A DNA stretch of 64,000 nt from Alicyclobacillus sp. SP_1. Lineage in GTDB: Bacteria; Bacillota; Bacilli; Alicyclobacillales; Alicyclobacillaceae. Position 1 is the first letter of the stretch. Every line of letters begins with the position of its first letter. The notes under the pieces were generated by a model. That model was not told the origin of the DNA. It ran no database searches and saw nothing but the letters and a program-made list of their open reading frames with translations. Of this stretch, positions 19,919 through 29,643 are shown piece after piece. The position numbers and the translations under genes are program-made. The stretch is from NCBI RefSeq assembly GCF_024706985.1, contig NZ_JAMCCX010000014.1, positions 1 through 64,000 on the forward strand. Reading direction: 5' to 3'.

Positions 19919-20388
19919 CCTTGTAGACTCTTTTCCACTGCTCGCAACTGCCTTTCCTCCACGTCACTCAATAGTCGAGACAGATTAAGAAGAATCAGCA
20001 AGCGGTCGTCCAACTTCGCAACTCCTTTCAAATATTCTGCACGAAGTCCCCCAACGATAGATGGCGCAGGTTCGACCATGGACTCGTCCAAAGTCACCAC
20101 GTCCGTTACTGCATCGACGGTCATTCCAACAAGCATACTGTCTACGTCTACCACAACAATTCTCGAGTCCTCCCCACTGGCGCCACTGGTAAGTCCAATG
20201 CGCTCTGCTAAATCGATGACCGGCACCACCGCACCGCGTAGATTCATGATTCCTTTGATGAACGGCAAGGTCTTTGGAACCCTGGTCACTTCCAATCTCT
20301 TTTCAATGGAAAGTACTTGCTCCACGGGCGCCCCATAGCGCTCCACTCCGACCGCCATCACCACGTATTGCTGTTCTCGAATTCCCAC
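19915..20388 (-). CDS. cheW: Chemotaxis coupling protein CheW
   Basis: Scaffold that links chemoreceptors to CheA. 157 residues forming one CheW domain: QYVVMAVGVERYGAPVEQVL at the start, PFIKGIMNLRGAVVPVIDLA in the middle and IVVVDVDSMLVGMTVDAVTD after it. The start is GTG 20388 with GGGAG ten bases upstream. A 96-base gap without a visible terminator separates it from cheA, and it overlaps cheC by four bases. Confidence 0.97.
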   Translation of the reverse strand: MGIREQQYVVMAVGVERYGAPVEQVLSIEKRLEVTRVPKTLPFIKGIMNLRGAVVPVIDLAERIGLTSGASGEDSRIVVVDVDSMLVGMTVDAVTDVVTLDESMVEPAPSIVGGLRAEYLKGVAKLDDRLLILLNLSRLLSDVEERQLRAVEKSLQG

Positions 20389-20484
20389 GGATGGTCCACT
20401 CCCTTCATCCTACTTTGTACAATCGTCCCCTTCGGCACGCCTCATGTAAACTACTCTGACTCTGCACTATGACTCTCGAGACAA

Positions 20485-22572
20485 CTATACAGCCCATTGA
20501 TGCAGGTCGAGAATGAGTCCCATCGACCCATCTCCGAGTATGGTAGCTCCCGAAAAACCTTCAACGTGCTTTAAATAAGAGCCGAGCGGTTTATTGACAA
20601 TCTCTTGTTCACCCATCAGGTTTTCCACAATCAGCCCCACAGCGCGATTGCCCTCCCGGCAAATGAGAACTGGCCAAGGAAAGGCTTGTGAGGTACGCTC
20701 ACCGTAGAATTCAAATGACAAGTCGACAAGAGGCAGTACTTTTTCTCGATACTTCAACATTCTCTCGCCGCGAATCGAATCCAAGTCCGACTTTTCCACG
20801 TAAATTACCTCGTCCACGCTGCCCAGAGGAACCGCAAACTGGTCCTTCTGGACGGTAAACAACAAGGCCGGCAGCACCGCCAAGGTCAACGGAAGCTGGA
20901 TGCGAAAAGTCGTTCCTCGCCCGAGTTCCGAGTCAATAGAAATTCGGCCTGAAAGAGACTCTACCTTGGCCTTGACTGCGTCTAATCCAACTCCTCGGCC
21001 AGAGATATCGGTCACTTGTGCAGCCGTGGAAAACCCTGACGCAAATAACAAACCATAAATTTGCCCAGGTTTCCACGTCTTTGCCGTCTCCGCATCTACC
21101 AATCCTCGTTCCACGCCTTTGGCCAACACTGTCTCCGCATTGATGCCAGCACCATCATCACTGACTTCGAGATACACGTTCTGACCGGATGAATAGGCGA
21201 CCAGTCGCATGGTCCCATGTGCCGACTTCCCCTTCGCGAGACGTTGTTCCGCCGATTCAATGCCGTGATCCGCCGCATTTCGAATGAGATGAACGAGTGC
21301 CTCCCCCATCTCGTCTATGACGGTTCTGTCTAACTCGGTATCCCCGCCGGAAAGTTCCAGGCGGATATCTTTTTTCAGAGATTTGGATAAGTCCCGCACC
21401 AATCGAGGAAACCGCTGAAAGAGGGTGTCCACCGGAACCATCCGCAAGGACATCAGTCCCGACTGGATGTCTCCAGAGATTCTCGTCAACTGGGACACGC
21501 GCTCTGTCAACTCGGCGTCGTCTCGAGCCAGCGCGAGCGTCTCCATACTGGTGCGAGCAATGACGAACTCGCTGAGTAAGTTCAACAACACGTCCATGCG
21601 TTCGACCGGAACACGAATGGTCCTCTCAAGACGCACGGATTCACCGTCGGCCGAAACTGGTCCCGATTGTCTTTTGGGAGGGATTCCCGGATGGTCTGCT
21701 TCCACTGGCGCCGTTTTCTCAACCTTTTCGAGGAGTGGTGAACCAGTGTCGTTCTTGCCCCCAGACGCCTCCCCATCCCAGACGTCAAAGCGTACCGCTG
21801 TCACTTCGGAGATATTCTCGATCGCTCGGAGAACGGGTGCCTCGTCTTGCCCAGTTAACGCTACCAACCATCGCAGTTCGGAGTCGTATTTGCCTTCCTG
21901 TATGTCGTTTGCACTGGGAACGCAGCCGAGACAGTCTGCCATTTGCTCTAATTCGCGCAACACCAGCAGAGCACGCACTGCTTTCATGGGACAAGATGGA
22001 TGGATACAAACCGTCAGAACACCTACCAAAAGGCCCTCGGCCTGGGCAGCCATCGCGACGGTCATCGATTCCTCAGGAAAGTCTTCCAGCACTCCGCGAC
22101 CTGACGTCTGATGTGGCGATGTGGCCGCAACATGTGTCGATTCTAGCGAGTTTGCGTTGGCTTCCGTCAAGCGCGCATGCCATACGGTCAATTGTGCGAT
22201 AGGCTCTTCATCCGCTGTCCCTTCGTCCGAATGCGTAGAAATAATTTGATTCAAAAGAACACTGAGATGATCGATCCCCTCAAACAGTGCATCCGTCACA
22301 GCCGCTGTCAACTTTGATGGATGGGAACGAAGTACGCCCAACAAGTCCTCCAGTCGATGCGTCAACGTGGCCATTCTTGTAAACCCCATGCTCGCGCTCA
22401 TCCCTTTTAAAGTGTGGGCCGCGCGAAACATGGCAGCAAACAGATCGTCGGACGGACCTTGCTGCTCTAAACGCAAACACAAGTCACCCATAGTCTGAAC
22501 ATTTTCTTGGGACTCTTCCAGAAAAGCTTGCAAATACTCTTCATTTTGCACGAGTGGCACCTCTTCCACCAT
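20485..22572 (-). CDS. cheA: Chemotaxis histidine kinase CheA
   Basis: Receives signals from receptor arrays and phosphorylates CheY. About 695 residues from ATG 22572 (MVEEVPLVQNEEYLQAFLEE), with GGAG five bases before; the upstream extension to 22644 is not conserved. P1 Hpt domain with phosphorylated His53 in FRAAHTLKGMSASMGF; P2-like region (about 180-290); dimerisation helices P3 (RIPVERMDVLLNLLSE-like, about 320-390); P4 kinase with HLIRNAADHGIES, DDGAGI and GRGVGLDAVK; C-terminal CheW-like P5. Because the operon's CheB lacks a receiver, CheY is the only response regulator in the window it could phosphorylate. Confidence 0.97.
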   Translation of the reverse strand: MVEEVPLVQNEEYLQAFLEESQENVQTMGDLCLRLEQQGPSDDLFAAMFRAAHTLKGMSASMGFTRMATLTHRLEDLLGVLRSHPSKLTAAVTDALFEGIDHLSVLLNQIISTHSDEGTADEEPIAQLTVWHARLTEANANSLESTHVAATSPHQTSGRGVLEDFPEESMTVAMAAQAEGLLVGVLTVCIHPSCPMKAVRALLVLRELEQMADCLGCVPSANDIQEGKYDSELRWLVALTGQDEAPVLRAIENISEVTAVRFDVWDGEASGGKNDTGSPLLEKVEKTAPVEADHPGIPPKRQSGPVSADGESVRLERTIRVPVERMDVLLNLLSEFVIARTSMETLALARDDAELTERVSQLTRISGDIQSGLMSLRMVPVDTLFQRFPRLVRDLSKSLKKDIRLELSGGDTELDRTVIDEMGEALVHLIRNAADHGIESAEQRLAKGKSAHGTMRLVAYSSGQNVYLEVSDDGAGINAETVLAKGVERGLVDAETAKTWKPGQIYGLLFASGFSTAAQVTDISGRGVGLDAVKAKVESLSGRISIDSELGRGTTFRIQLPLTLAVLPALLFTVQKDQFAVPLGSVDEVIYVEKSDLDSIRGERMLKYREKVLPLVDLSFEFYGERTSQAFPWPVLICREGNRAVGLIVENLMGEQEIVNKPLGSYLKHVEGFSGATILGDGSMGLILDLHQWAV

Positions 22573-22647
22573 GGGTCTCCGGACATTCCTGACAAGGTCA
22601 CAAGCGAATACTTCAACGCCAGAAGTCGACGAACTGCGAGACAACGT

Positions 22648-23259
22648 TCAGAATTTATCCCTCGGAGCCAGCCGTCGCGTCAAGGCCGGCGGTATCTCCT
22701 GCACTGCCAACAATTCGCATACCGCCTTCAATTCGACGGCGGCACGAGGCATGCCATAGACAGTGCAGGTCTCCGCCGACTCAGCGATGGTCCAACCTCC
22801 CCCTTCTCGAATGGAGAGCATCCCACGCGCTCCATCTTTACCCATTCCAGTCAGCAGACAGCCCACCGTGTGCGGCAGAATGTCCGCTGGAATAGACTGC
22901 ATTAACAGATCCACCGCAGGTCTCTGGAAATGGACCAAATCTCCGTCGGTCAAATCCACATACCAGTCGGGACCATCGGCCCGAAACAGACCGTGCTTTC
23001 CCGCCGGAATGACAAGGGCCGTCGAACTCTGCAACTGCGAACCATGGATAGCCTCTTCAATCCGCCACTGAGACACGTCGTTTAAACGGTTAGCAAAGCG
23101 GCGCGTAAAGCCAATCGGCATGTGCTGTACGATGAGACAAGTCACTCCGCTGAGAGCGGGGAAGTCCCGAAATACGATCTCCAGTGCCTTTGGCCCACCT
23201 GTCGATGCACCGACCACCAGCAATTTGGTAGGCGAAGTTTTATGCAGAGTGTCCAGAAT
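22648..23259 (-). CDS. cheB: CheB methylesterase catalytic domain without receiver, non-canonical start
   Basis: Protein-glutamate methylesterase that removes methyl groups from chemoreceptors. The catalytic domain is complete: Ser19 in VVGASTGGPKAL, His46 in IVQHMP and Asp142 in TGMGKDGARGM. Nothing resembling a CheY-like receiver precedes it; upstream the DNA encodes flhG in another frame. No ATG, GTG or TTG lies between the flhG frame and the domain: GGGAGGAG stands eight bases before an in-frame ATT (23259), with CTG (23256) just after. I therefore place the start at ATT 23259 (203 residues, overlapping flhG by 20 bases). A TTG at 23361 inside flhG is the best conventional alternative. 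Confidence 0.8.
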   Translation of the reverse strand: MLDTLHKTSPTKLLVVGASTGGPKALEIVFRDFPALSGVTCLIVQHMPIGFTRRFANRLNDVSQWRIEEAIHGSQLQSSTALVIPAGKHGLFRADGPDWYVDLTDGDLVHFQRPAVDLLMQSIPADILPHTVGCLLTGMGKDGARGMLSIREGGGWTIAESAETCTVYGMPRAAVELKAVCELLAVQEIPPALTRRLAPRDKF

Positions 23260-24142
23260 TCTTATCTCCTCCCGAATCCCCCGTTCGCCCCAAAAGACGT
23301 GACAAAAATCTTGTCCAGCCCCCTCGACTGGGTCTGTCTGCCCGAAGATAATTTTGGACAATTTGCTCCATACAACGAGTCGCGGTGCTGTTCGGATGAG
23401 ACAATACCCACGGAGTTTGACGCATGACTGCCTTTTGCACATCCTCATCCTCCAGGACGTACCCCAACACCTGCACATCCAAATCCAAAAACCGCCGCAC
23501 GGTTGCGGATAGCTTTTCCGCCGCATCCTTCGCATCAACCAAGCGGCGCGCGCGATTGATGACCAGTCGCCAATGCGGACGATGGCCATTCTCTTGCACA
23601 TACTTGATGAGAGCATAGGCATCGGACAGCGCAGTCGGTTCAGGAGTGGTGACGACCACCATCTCATCCGCTTCCGCGACTAAAGTCGAGAACTGAGGAC
23701 CAATGCCCGCACCGAGATCGAACACAACAACGTTGAAGCGTTCACCCAGTCTTCCGAGTTGTGAGTGAAGGCGCTGCACACCTTCTCCGTCTAACTGATT
23801 GACGCTCGAGAGACTGCTACCACCCGACAGAAAAGGCAATCCGTGCTTGCTGTATTGGACCACGTCCCAGACGTCAGCCGTGCCACACAAATCCAACACG
23901 GTTGCCGTGGGACGCGCGTCTAACAGCAATTCCACGTTGGCAAAACCGACATCGCTGTCCACCACCACCGGGCGGTATCCCTGTTGACTCAAAGAGAGCG
24001 AAAAGTTGACGCAGAAGTTCGATTTACCGACCCCTCCTTTTCCGCTGGCTACCACAATCACTCTCGGCACGAACTCTCCTTCCAATGCCGGTGGCGCGAC
24101 TTCAACCATGCGGCGACGCAAGGACTCCGCCTGGTCTGTCAT
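23240..24142 (-). CDS. flhG: Flagellar number regulator FlhG (YlxH, MinD-like ATPase)
   Basis: MinD/ParA-type ATPase that stimulates the FlhF GTPase and sets flagellar number and placement. 300 residues. The N-terminal amphipathic segment (SLRRRMVEV) carries the DQAxxLR-type FlhF-activating motif (MTDQAESLRRR). The deviant Walker A is VVASGKGGVGKSNFCVNF; VVVDSDVGFANVELLL is the switch I/Walker A' strand. It overlaps flhF by four bases, and its 3' end overlaps the likely cheB start. Confidence 0.96.
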   Translation of the reverse strand: MTDQAESLRRRMVEVAPPALEGEFVPRVIVVASGKGGVGKSNFCVNFSLSLSQQGYRPVVVDSDVGFANVELLLDARPTATVLDLCGTADVWDVVQYSKHGLPFLSGGSSLSSVNQLDGEGVQRLHSQLGRLGERFNVVVFDLGAGIGPQFSTLVAEADEMVVVTTPEPTALSDAYALIKYVQENGHRPHWRLVINRARRLVDAKDAAEKLSATVRRFLDLDVQVLGYVLEDEDVQKAVMRQTPWVLSHPNSTATRCMEQIVQNYLRADRPSRGGWTRFLSRLLGRTGDSGGDKNSGHSA

Positions 24143-25407
24143 GGCAATTCCCCCTTGAACGCCTCATCGAGAAAAGGGAATGTCGATGCGAGAGCGAGAT
24201 CGTCCGGGACATTCTGTCCAGTGGTCACATAAGATAAGGGAATCTTCATTTTCCAGGAAAGTTCCAGTGCTGCGCCGTGGGATGAAGTTTCGTCCAATTT
24301 CGTGAACAGCAGCTTGTCCACACCAACTGGTTCAAACGCCGCACAGAGATTGGCCAAGTCGCACACTTTCGACGTCATGGCCAACACGAGATACGTCTCA
24401 TCCACTGTGGTGGTCGCCAAAAGCCGTTGCATTTCGTCAACCATCTTCGGCACGATATAATTGCGACCAGCAGTATCCACCAAAATCAGGTCAGCGCCGT
24501 CAAGTTCTCGGACTGCGTCATCCAGTCCTTTTTGTGGATCCGCCACAACCATAGGAATGTTGAGAATGGTGGCGTACGTGCGCAATTGCTCCGCAGCTGC
24601 AATGCGATACGTGTCCGCCGTCACTAGAGCCACTTTGCGACGTCCAGACAGAACGTGCAGTGCTGCCAGTTTTGCGATGGTGGTCGTCTTCCCGACGCCT
24701 GTGGGGCCAACAAACGCGACGACTTTGGAAGAGTCGGAAATTCCCGCCGATGGCATGACGTTTAAGACACAGTCTTTCAACCAGCCTCGATAGAGAGTCT
24801 GATTCCAAGTTGCCGGGTCTGGATGAGATTGTGTGAATTCATCCCACCACATGCCCGCCACCGCTTCAGAAACCCCCGCCTCCTTGAGTTCATTGACAAA
24901 GAGCGCCGTGCCAGTTTGTCGATGTTGCCCATCCAACGTCTGTATCCATGTTTTGAGACTCTTCATTTCTGACAAAATCGGCTCTAAGGCTGCTTGAAGC
25001 CGTTGGTCGGACTCTACTCCAACCTCCGTCTGACTGCTGTCGGCAAAGCTCTCACTCGCGCTGGCAGCGATGTTCGCAAGATGGGCCGCTTGCACTGAGG
25101 CCGGTGACATTGAGGCGTTAGCCTGTGGACGGACCGAACTTGGTGCAGTCGATCCACCTACTCCAGTGTTGCTGGCGTCTGCCCATGAAACAGCAGTCTG
25201 TTGTGAATTGCGGCTTTCGTCCACCAACCGAACCGGTACGTCTCCAGCGACGGCAGCCGTGACTTCGATTCGCTTCGAGGACCACAGGAACCACTTGCGC
25301 ACGCGTACCCGTTTGCTACCTAGAATAATCGCATCTTTGCCAAGTTCTCCGCGAATTCTGATCAGCGCTTCGGGCATGTCTCGCACCACATACTTTCGTA
25401 TCATCAT
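24139..25407 (-). CDS. flhF: Flagellar biosynthesis SRP-type GTPase FlhF
   Basis: Third member of the SRP GTPase family, marks where flagella are built. 422 residues: basic N-terminal B domain (EALIRIRGELGKDAIILGSK), a variable linker to about residue 140, then the NG domain with G1 [37 protein letters not shown] (G2) and ILVDTAGRN (G3). Its ATG shares a base with the flhA stop (TGATG), and it overlaps flhG by four bases, its functional partner. Confidence 0.97.
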   Translation of the reverse strand: MMIRKYVVRDMPEALIRIRGELGKDAIILGSKRVRVRKWFLWSSKRIEVTAAVAGDVPVRLVDESRNSQQTAVSWADASNTGVGGSTAPSSVRPQANASMSPASVQAAHLANIAASASESFADSSQTEVGVESDQRLQAALEPILSEMKSLKTWIQTLDGQHRQTGTALFVNELKEAGVSEAVAGMWWDEFTQSHPDPATWNQTLYRGWLKDCVLNVMPSAGISDSSKVVAFVGPTGVGKTTTIAKLAALHVLSGRRKVALVTADTYRIAAAEQLRTYATILNIPMVVADPQKGLDDAVRELDGADLILVDTAGRNYIVPKMVDEMQRLLATTTVDETYLVLAMTSKVCDLANLCAAFEPVGVDKLLFTKLDETSSHGAALELSWKMKIPLSYVTTGQNVPDDLALASTFPFLDEAFKGELP

Positions 25408-27440
25408 CAGAGACTCACCACCCCGCCACTTTCAACTTCCACCGTAGGATCAAGCTCATTGTAGGACAGCACAACCAAGTCTGGCAGGTACCGAGTCAAC
25501 CACCGATAGACTGCCAAACGAAGATGTGGGTGAACCAACAAAACCGGAGTTTTGCCCTGACCTGACAGTCTCGACGACTCGTCCTTTAAGCGGCGATATA
25601 TTTGTTGGGCGATGGTCGGCTCCATCCCCACAATAGCTCCGTCGTCCTGATGGACGAGAGACTCCTGAACTCTCTCTTCCACCGTGGGGGCGAACGTCAG
25701 AACCGTCAATGGCTGACCAGGATTCCGGAATTGATGAGAAATTTGCCTGCCTAAAGCGCGTCGCACATGTTCTGTCAGCACATCGATATCTTTCGTAGCC
25801 TTTCCATAGTCTCCTAGAGTTTCAAGAATCGTGACTAAGTCGCGAATCGACACCCGCTCTTTGAGTAAGTTGGCAAGCACTCTCTGGACTTGTCCTAATG
25901 ACAAGTTCCCATTCAAAACATCGTCGACAACCGCAGGCGCTGTACTTTTGACATGGTCCAAAAGAGCTTTCGTCTCTTGGCGACTGAGCAACTCATGAGC
26001 GTGTTTGCGCAGCACCTCGGTAAGGTGCGTAGCGAGAACCGAAGGCGGATCGACCACGGTATAGCCAACCATTTCGGCCTGTGTCTTCATATCCCCGGTG
26101 ACCCACAGTGCTGGTAAGCCGAATGTCGGTTCCTTCGTCGGCACGCCAATGACCGATGGATCGTCATGACCTGGGGAGATGGCCAGCCAATGTCCGATGA
26201 GAATTTCACCGCCAGCAACGTCAATCCCTCGCATCTTGATAACATATTCTGTCGGTTTCAGTTGAATGTTGTCACGAAGCCGGATGACGGGAATGACAAG
26301 ACCTAATTCCAAAGCTAATTGACGGCGGATCATCACCACGCGATCCAACATATCTCCTCCCTGCTTGGCATCCACCAAAGGGACGAGTGCGTAGCCGAAT
26401 TCAAACTCAATAGGTTCCACGTGAATGAGAGACAGAGCATTTTCCGGCCTTTTCGTGTCTTCCTTGCGAGTTCGCAATGCCTGTTCCTTGTCCCGTTGAA
26501 CTAGGCGATTGGCATTGACCTGTACTCTCCAACCCGTGACAAACGCGATGATGGAGACAGGAAGCACCGGCAAAATGCCGATAGGAGTGAACAAGCCCAG
26601 AAAGAAAATGGCGCCGCCAACCAAGTAGAGCGTCCGCGGATATTGAAAGATTTGGCCGATGACATCGCTGCCCAAGTTTGACTCAGATGCAGCTCTGGTG
26701 ACCATAAGACCGGTGGCTGTCGAAAGCAGCAAGGCTGGAATCTGGCTTACCAGGCCGTCGCCGACAGACAGCAACGTATATGTGTGCAATGCTTGGCTAA
26801 AAGACATGTGATGCATCACCATACCGATGATAAAACCGCCGACGATGTTGACCGCGACGATGAGCATGGAGGCGATGGCATCGCCTTTTACGAATTTGGA
26901 CGCTCCGTCCATCGCTCCGTAAAAATCAGCTTCTCGCTCGATGTCATGCCGACGCTTCCGGGCCTGCGCTTCATCAATCAAGCCCGCATTCAAATCTGCA
27001 TCAATCGCAATTTGCTTCCCGGGCATCGCATCCAGAGTGAAACGCGCCGCTACTTCTGCCACCCGCTCCGCTCCGCGTGTGATGACAATGAATTGAACAA
27101 TGACAATAATTAGAAATACTATAAATCCGACCACCGGATTGTCACCAATGACAAATGAACCAAAGGTTTCAATGACGGCACCGGCATTGGCTTGGCCCAA
27201 AATAAGTCGTGTCGTAGAAATATTGAGAGATAATCGATAGAGTGTCGTCATCAGCAAAATGGATGGAAACACTGAGAAATCTAAAGGTTCCTTTGTGCCC
27301 ATGGCGACCAACAGGATAGTCAAAGAAACAAAAATGTTGACGATGAGAAGCACGTCCAAGACGGGACGGCTCATTGGGATGACCATCATCACGATAATCC
27401 ATATAATCGCTGCCATGACACCCAAATCAGACTTTTTCAC
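25407..27440 (-). CDS. flhA: Flagellar export gate protein FlhA
   Basis: Nonameric export gate of the flagellar type III secretion system. 677 residues: eight membrane helices in the first 330, including the conserved FHIPEP-family loop region (ALDAMPGKQIAIDADLNAGL), then the cytoplasmic domain that docks chaperones (VIPVIRLRDNIQLKPTEYVI, HLTEVLRKHAHELLSRQE). GTG 27440 overlaps the flhB stop by four bases. Confidence 0.97.
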   Translation of the reverse strand: MKKSDLGVMAAIIWIIVMMVIPMSRPVLDVLLIVNIFVSLTILLVAMGTKEPLDFSVFPSILLMTTLYRLSLNISTTRLILGQANAGAVIETFGSFVIGDNPVVGFIVFLIIVIVQFIVITRGAERVAEVAARFTLDAMPGKQIAIDADLNAGLIDEAQARKRRHDIEREADFYGAMDGASKFVKGDAIASMLIVAVNIVGGFIIGMVMHHMSFSQALHTYTLLSVGDGLVSQIPALLLSTATGLMVTRAASESNLGSDVIGQIFQYPRTLYLVGGAIFFLGLFTPIGILPVLPVSIIAFVTGWRVQVNANRLVQRDKEQALRTRKEDTKRPENALSLIHVEPIEFEFGYALVPLVDAKQGGDMLDRVVMIRRQLALELGLVIPVIRLRDNIQLKPTEYVIKMRGIDVAGGEILIGHWLAISPGHDDPSVIGVPTKEPTFGLPALWVTGDMKTQAEMVGYTVVDPPSVLATHLTEVLRKHAHELLSRQETKALLDHVKSTAPAVVDDVLNGNLSLGQVQRVLANLLKERVSIRDLVTILETLGDYGKATKDIDVLTEHVRRALGRQISHQFRNPGQPLTVLTFAPTVEERVQESLVHQDDGAIVGMEPTIAQQIYRRLKDESSRLSGQGKTPVLLVHPHLRLAVYRWLTRYLPDLVVLSYNELDPTVEVESGGVVSL

Positions 27441-28561
27441 ATGTTCACCTCATCATTCAACAGCTCAGTCTCTCTAGGTTGCTTCAAGGCATATACGTAA
27501 GCTAGAATCTCTGCCACCGCTTGATAGAGTTCTGGAGGAATAGCATCTCCCAATTCGACACTGGTGTACAGAGTTCGCGCGAGCGGTCGGTTTTCCACAA
27601 TCGGAACCTCACTGGCAGCCGCAATTTCGCGAATTCGCAACGCAAGATGGTCTTGCCCTTTAGCGACAACACGCGGTGCCGACATCTTTTCGACCTCGTA
27701 CCTCAGCGCGACGGCGTAGTGCGTCGGATTCGTGATAACGACATCCGCCTTGGGAACTTCCTGCATCATCCGCCGCAGCGCCAAAGCCCGTCCGCGACGA
27801 CGAATACTCGCTTTGACACGTGAGTCACCTTCCATTTGCCGATATTCGTCTTTCACTTCCTGCTTAGTCATACGCAAATTTTTCTCGTACTCATAGCGTT
27901 GAAAGAAGAAGTCCAGACCCGCCAGTCCGAGCATCAATAGGCTGACGGCCAAACCAAGCTGAAAAACAATGCCCCCAACCGCAGGAACCAGCACCGAAAC
28001 CGAAGTATTCGGCAATACCGCTATACTTTCTATCACTTTGTGAATGAAGTAGTAAGCAACGCCGACCACAATGGCCAGTTTTAAGATGGACTTCAAGCTC
28101 TCGACCAAGGTACGAGCCGTAAATAGTTTTTGCACACCAGATATTGGGGAAATTCTGTTTAACTTCGGCAGCAACAACTTCGGTACAAAGAGTGGACCAA
28201 CTTGCACGAATCCGGCCAAAATACTTAGACCAAAGGCGACCAAAACCACCGGCAACAGGCCGCCAATGACATAACCCACTTGACTCGAGAGCATCTCGAT
28301 GACCGCTTCGACCGTCATATGCACCGCCGCTGCGTTGGCGATGTCGTGGCGAAACATCTCCATCCATGCTCCCCATACTTTGCCTCCGACGATGCGCAAA
28401 ACCACCATCGCACCCAAGAGACCGATTGCCGCAGATAGTTCGACACTTTTCGGCACATTTCCTTCTCGCCGTGCCTCTTGTCGTCGACGCGGAGTCGCAC
28501 GTTCCGTTTTTTCTCCGGAGCTCGAACTACCTGCAAAGCGCTGCAGTTGAATTGAAAGCAA
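27437..28561 (-). CDS. flhB: Flagellar export switch protein FlhB
   Basis: Controls the change of export substrate from rod/hook to filament proteins by self-cleavage. 374 residues: N-terminal basic tail (GEKTERATPRRRQEARREG), four membrane helices, linker, and the cleaved NPTHYAVALRYE motif (about residue 280), then the cytoplasmic C subunit (APRVVAKGQDHLALRIREIA). The start is TTG 28561 with GAGGAGAG six bases upstream. A free-standing homologue of its C subunit is encoded at 56822-57082. Confidence 0.97.
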   Translation of the reverse strand: MLSIQLQRFAGSSSSGEKTERATPRRRQEARREGNVPKSVELSAAIGLLGAMVVLRIVGGKVWGAWMEMFRHDIANAAAVHMTVEAVIEMLSSQVGYVIGGLLPVVLVAFGLSILAGFVQVGPLFVPKLLLPKLNRISPISGVQKLFTARTLVESLKSILKLAIVVGVAYYFIHKVIESIAVLPNTSVSVLVPAVGGIVFQLGLAVSLLMLGLAGLDFFFQRYEYEKNLRMTKQEVKDEYRQMEGDSRVKASIRRRGRALALRRMMQEVPKADVVITNPTHYAVALRYEVEKMSAPRVVAKGQDHLALRIREIAAASEVPIVENRPLARTLYTSVELGDAIPPELYQAVAEILAYVYALKQPRETELLNDEVNM

Positions 28562-28580
28562 GCCATTCTCTCCTCTTCAC

Positions 28581-29357
28581 TCAGCCTGTATAGTGCATGA
28601 AGATACTCAAATCGGCAAAGAGGGTATTAAAAATGTGTCCAAACAGTTCCACCATCCCGGGCATGGCAATTGCAAAAATAGCCAGACCCACAAACAACTG
28701 CACGGGCAATCCAGTGATGTAGACGTTCATCTGCGGCACAACCCTCGTCAATAAGGCAAAAGTGATGTTGGTCAAAAGCAACGCCACCATGACAGGCGCT
28801 GCCAACTGCACTGCATCAGCCATGACCACATCCATTAACGAAGACAAAGCACTGGCAAAGGACGCTGGAAAGTGAAAAGCTCCGATTGGAATGAGATGAT
28901 AACTATCAATGGCGGTGAGTGCCAGTCCATCCAATCCGTTTTCACCTAGAAAATAGAGCGTAAAAAGCAGATTGAAGAAGGTTCCTGAGAGTCCTGTGAC
29001 AAACGACATTTGCGGATTAAAAAGTTCGGCAGAAGAGAAGCCAATCTGAACGTCAATCAGCTGTCCGGCGACCGTCAGTACAGAGAATATCATCGTTGCA
29101 ATGAATCCAAAGAAAAGTCCGGTGACCGATTCAACCACAGCTAAGACGATAAACGCTCCTGGTTTTGAAATGGGCGACGGAACCGATGCGTGGACTAATC
29201 CAACTGTCCACAGAGACATCATGACAACGAGCCCCACTTTAGCGACTGTTGGAAACGACTTGGTCGAAAAAATCGGCGACGCGCCGATCATGCCTGCAAT
29301 TCTCAAAATGACCAGGAGCAACAATGGGTAATGAGTAAGCGTATAGGCCAACATCAC
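28581..29357 (-). CDS. fliR: Flagellar export protein FliR
   Basis: Part of the FliPQR export channel. 258 residues with about six membrane helices; MIGASPIFSTKSFPTVAKVG near the start is typical, as is VQIGFSSAELFNPQMSFVTG in the first half and LLTRVVPQMNVYITGLPVQL in the second. The start is GTG 29357 or the adjacent ATG 29354; there is no good ribosome site, so translation is probably coupled to fliQ, whose stop is only three bases upstream. Confidence 0.96.
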   Translation of the reverse strand: MMLAYTLTHYPLLLLVILRIAGMIGASPIFSTKSFPTVAKVGLVVMMSLWTVGLVHASVPSPISKPGAFIVLAVVESVTGLFFGFIATMIFSVLTVAGQLIDVQIGFSSAELFNPQMSFVTGLSGTFFNLLFTLYFLGENGLDGLALTAIDSYHLIPIGAFHFPASFASALSSLMDVVMADAVQLAAPVMVALLLTNITFALLTRVVPQMNVYITGLPVQLFVGLAIFAIAMPGMVELFGHIFNTLFADLSIFMHYTG

Positions 29358-29360
29358 TTA

Positions 29361-29630
29361 TCACTGAACGTATTGCATGAGATGGCCCAGAATTGACTGC
29401 GTAAAGTCGACCATCGTCGTCAGCATCCAAGGGCCAAAAATCAACAGTGCCACCATCACAGCCGCGATTTTCGGAATGTATGCCAAACTCTGCTCTTGGA
29501 TTTGGGTGGTCGCCTGAAACACAGCGACAAGCAGACCAACGGCCAGTCCAAAACCGAGCAGCGGCCCGACGAGTTTTACGACCAGCCACATCACTTGCGC
29601 ACCCAACCCGACAATAAATGATGCATTCAA
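29361..29630 (-). CDS. fliQ: Flagellar export protein FliQ
   Basis: Small channel subunit of the FliPQR complex. 89 residues with two membrane hairpins, the standard length, from TTG 29630 (LNASFIVGLGAQVMWLV) with GGGAGG eight bases before it. Characteristic segments: GLLVAVFQATTQIQEQSLAY and PKIAAVMVALLIFGPWML. A 20-codon in-frame extension to 29690 overlaps fliP and is rejected. Confidence 0.95.
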   Translation of the reverse strand: MNASFIVGLGAQVMWLVVKLVGPLLGFGLAVGLLVAVFQATTQIQEQSLAYIPKIAAVMVALLIFGPWMLTTMVDFTQSILGHLMQYVQ

Positions 29631-29643
29631 AACAATGCCCTCC

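Noticed and set aside
23260-23667. N-terminal extension of cheB to 23667
   Set aside because: The extra 136 residues are the out-of-frame reading of flhG, are rich in Trp, Met, Cys and Arg, and do not resemble a receiver domain.
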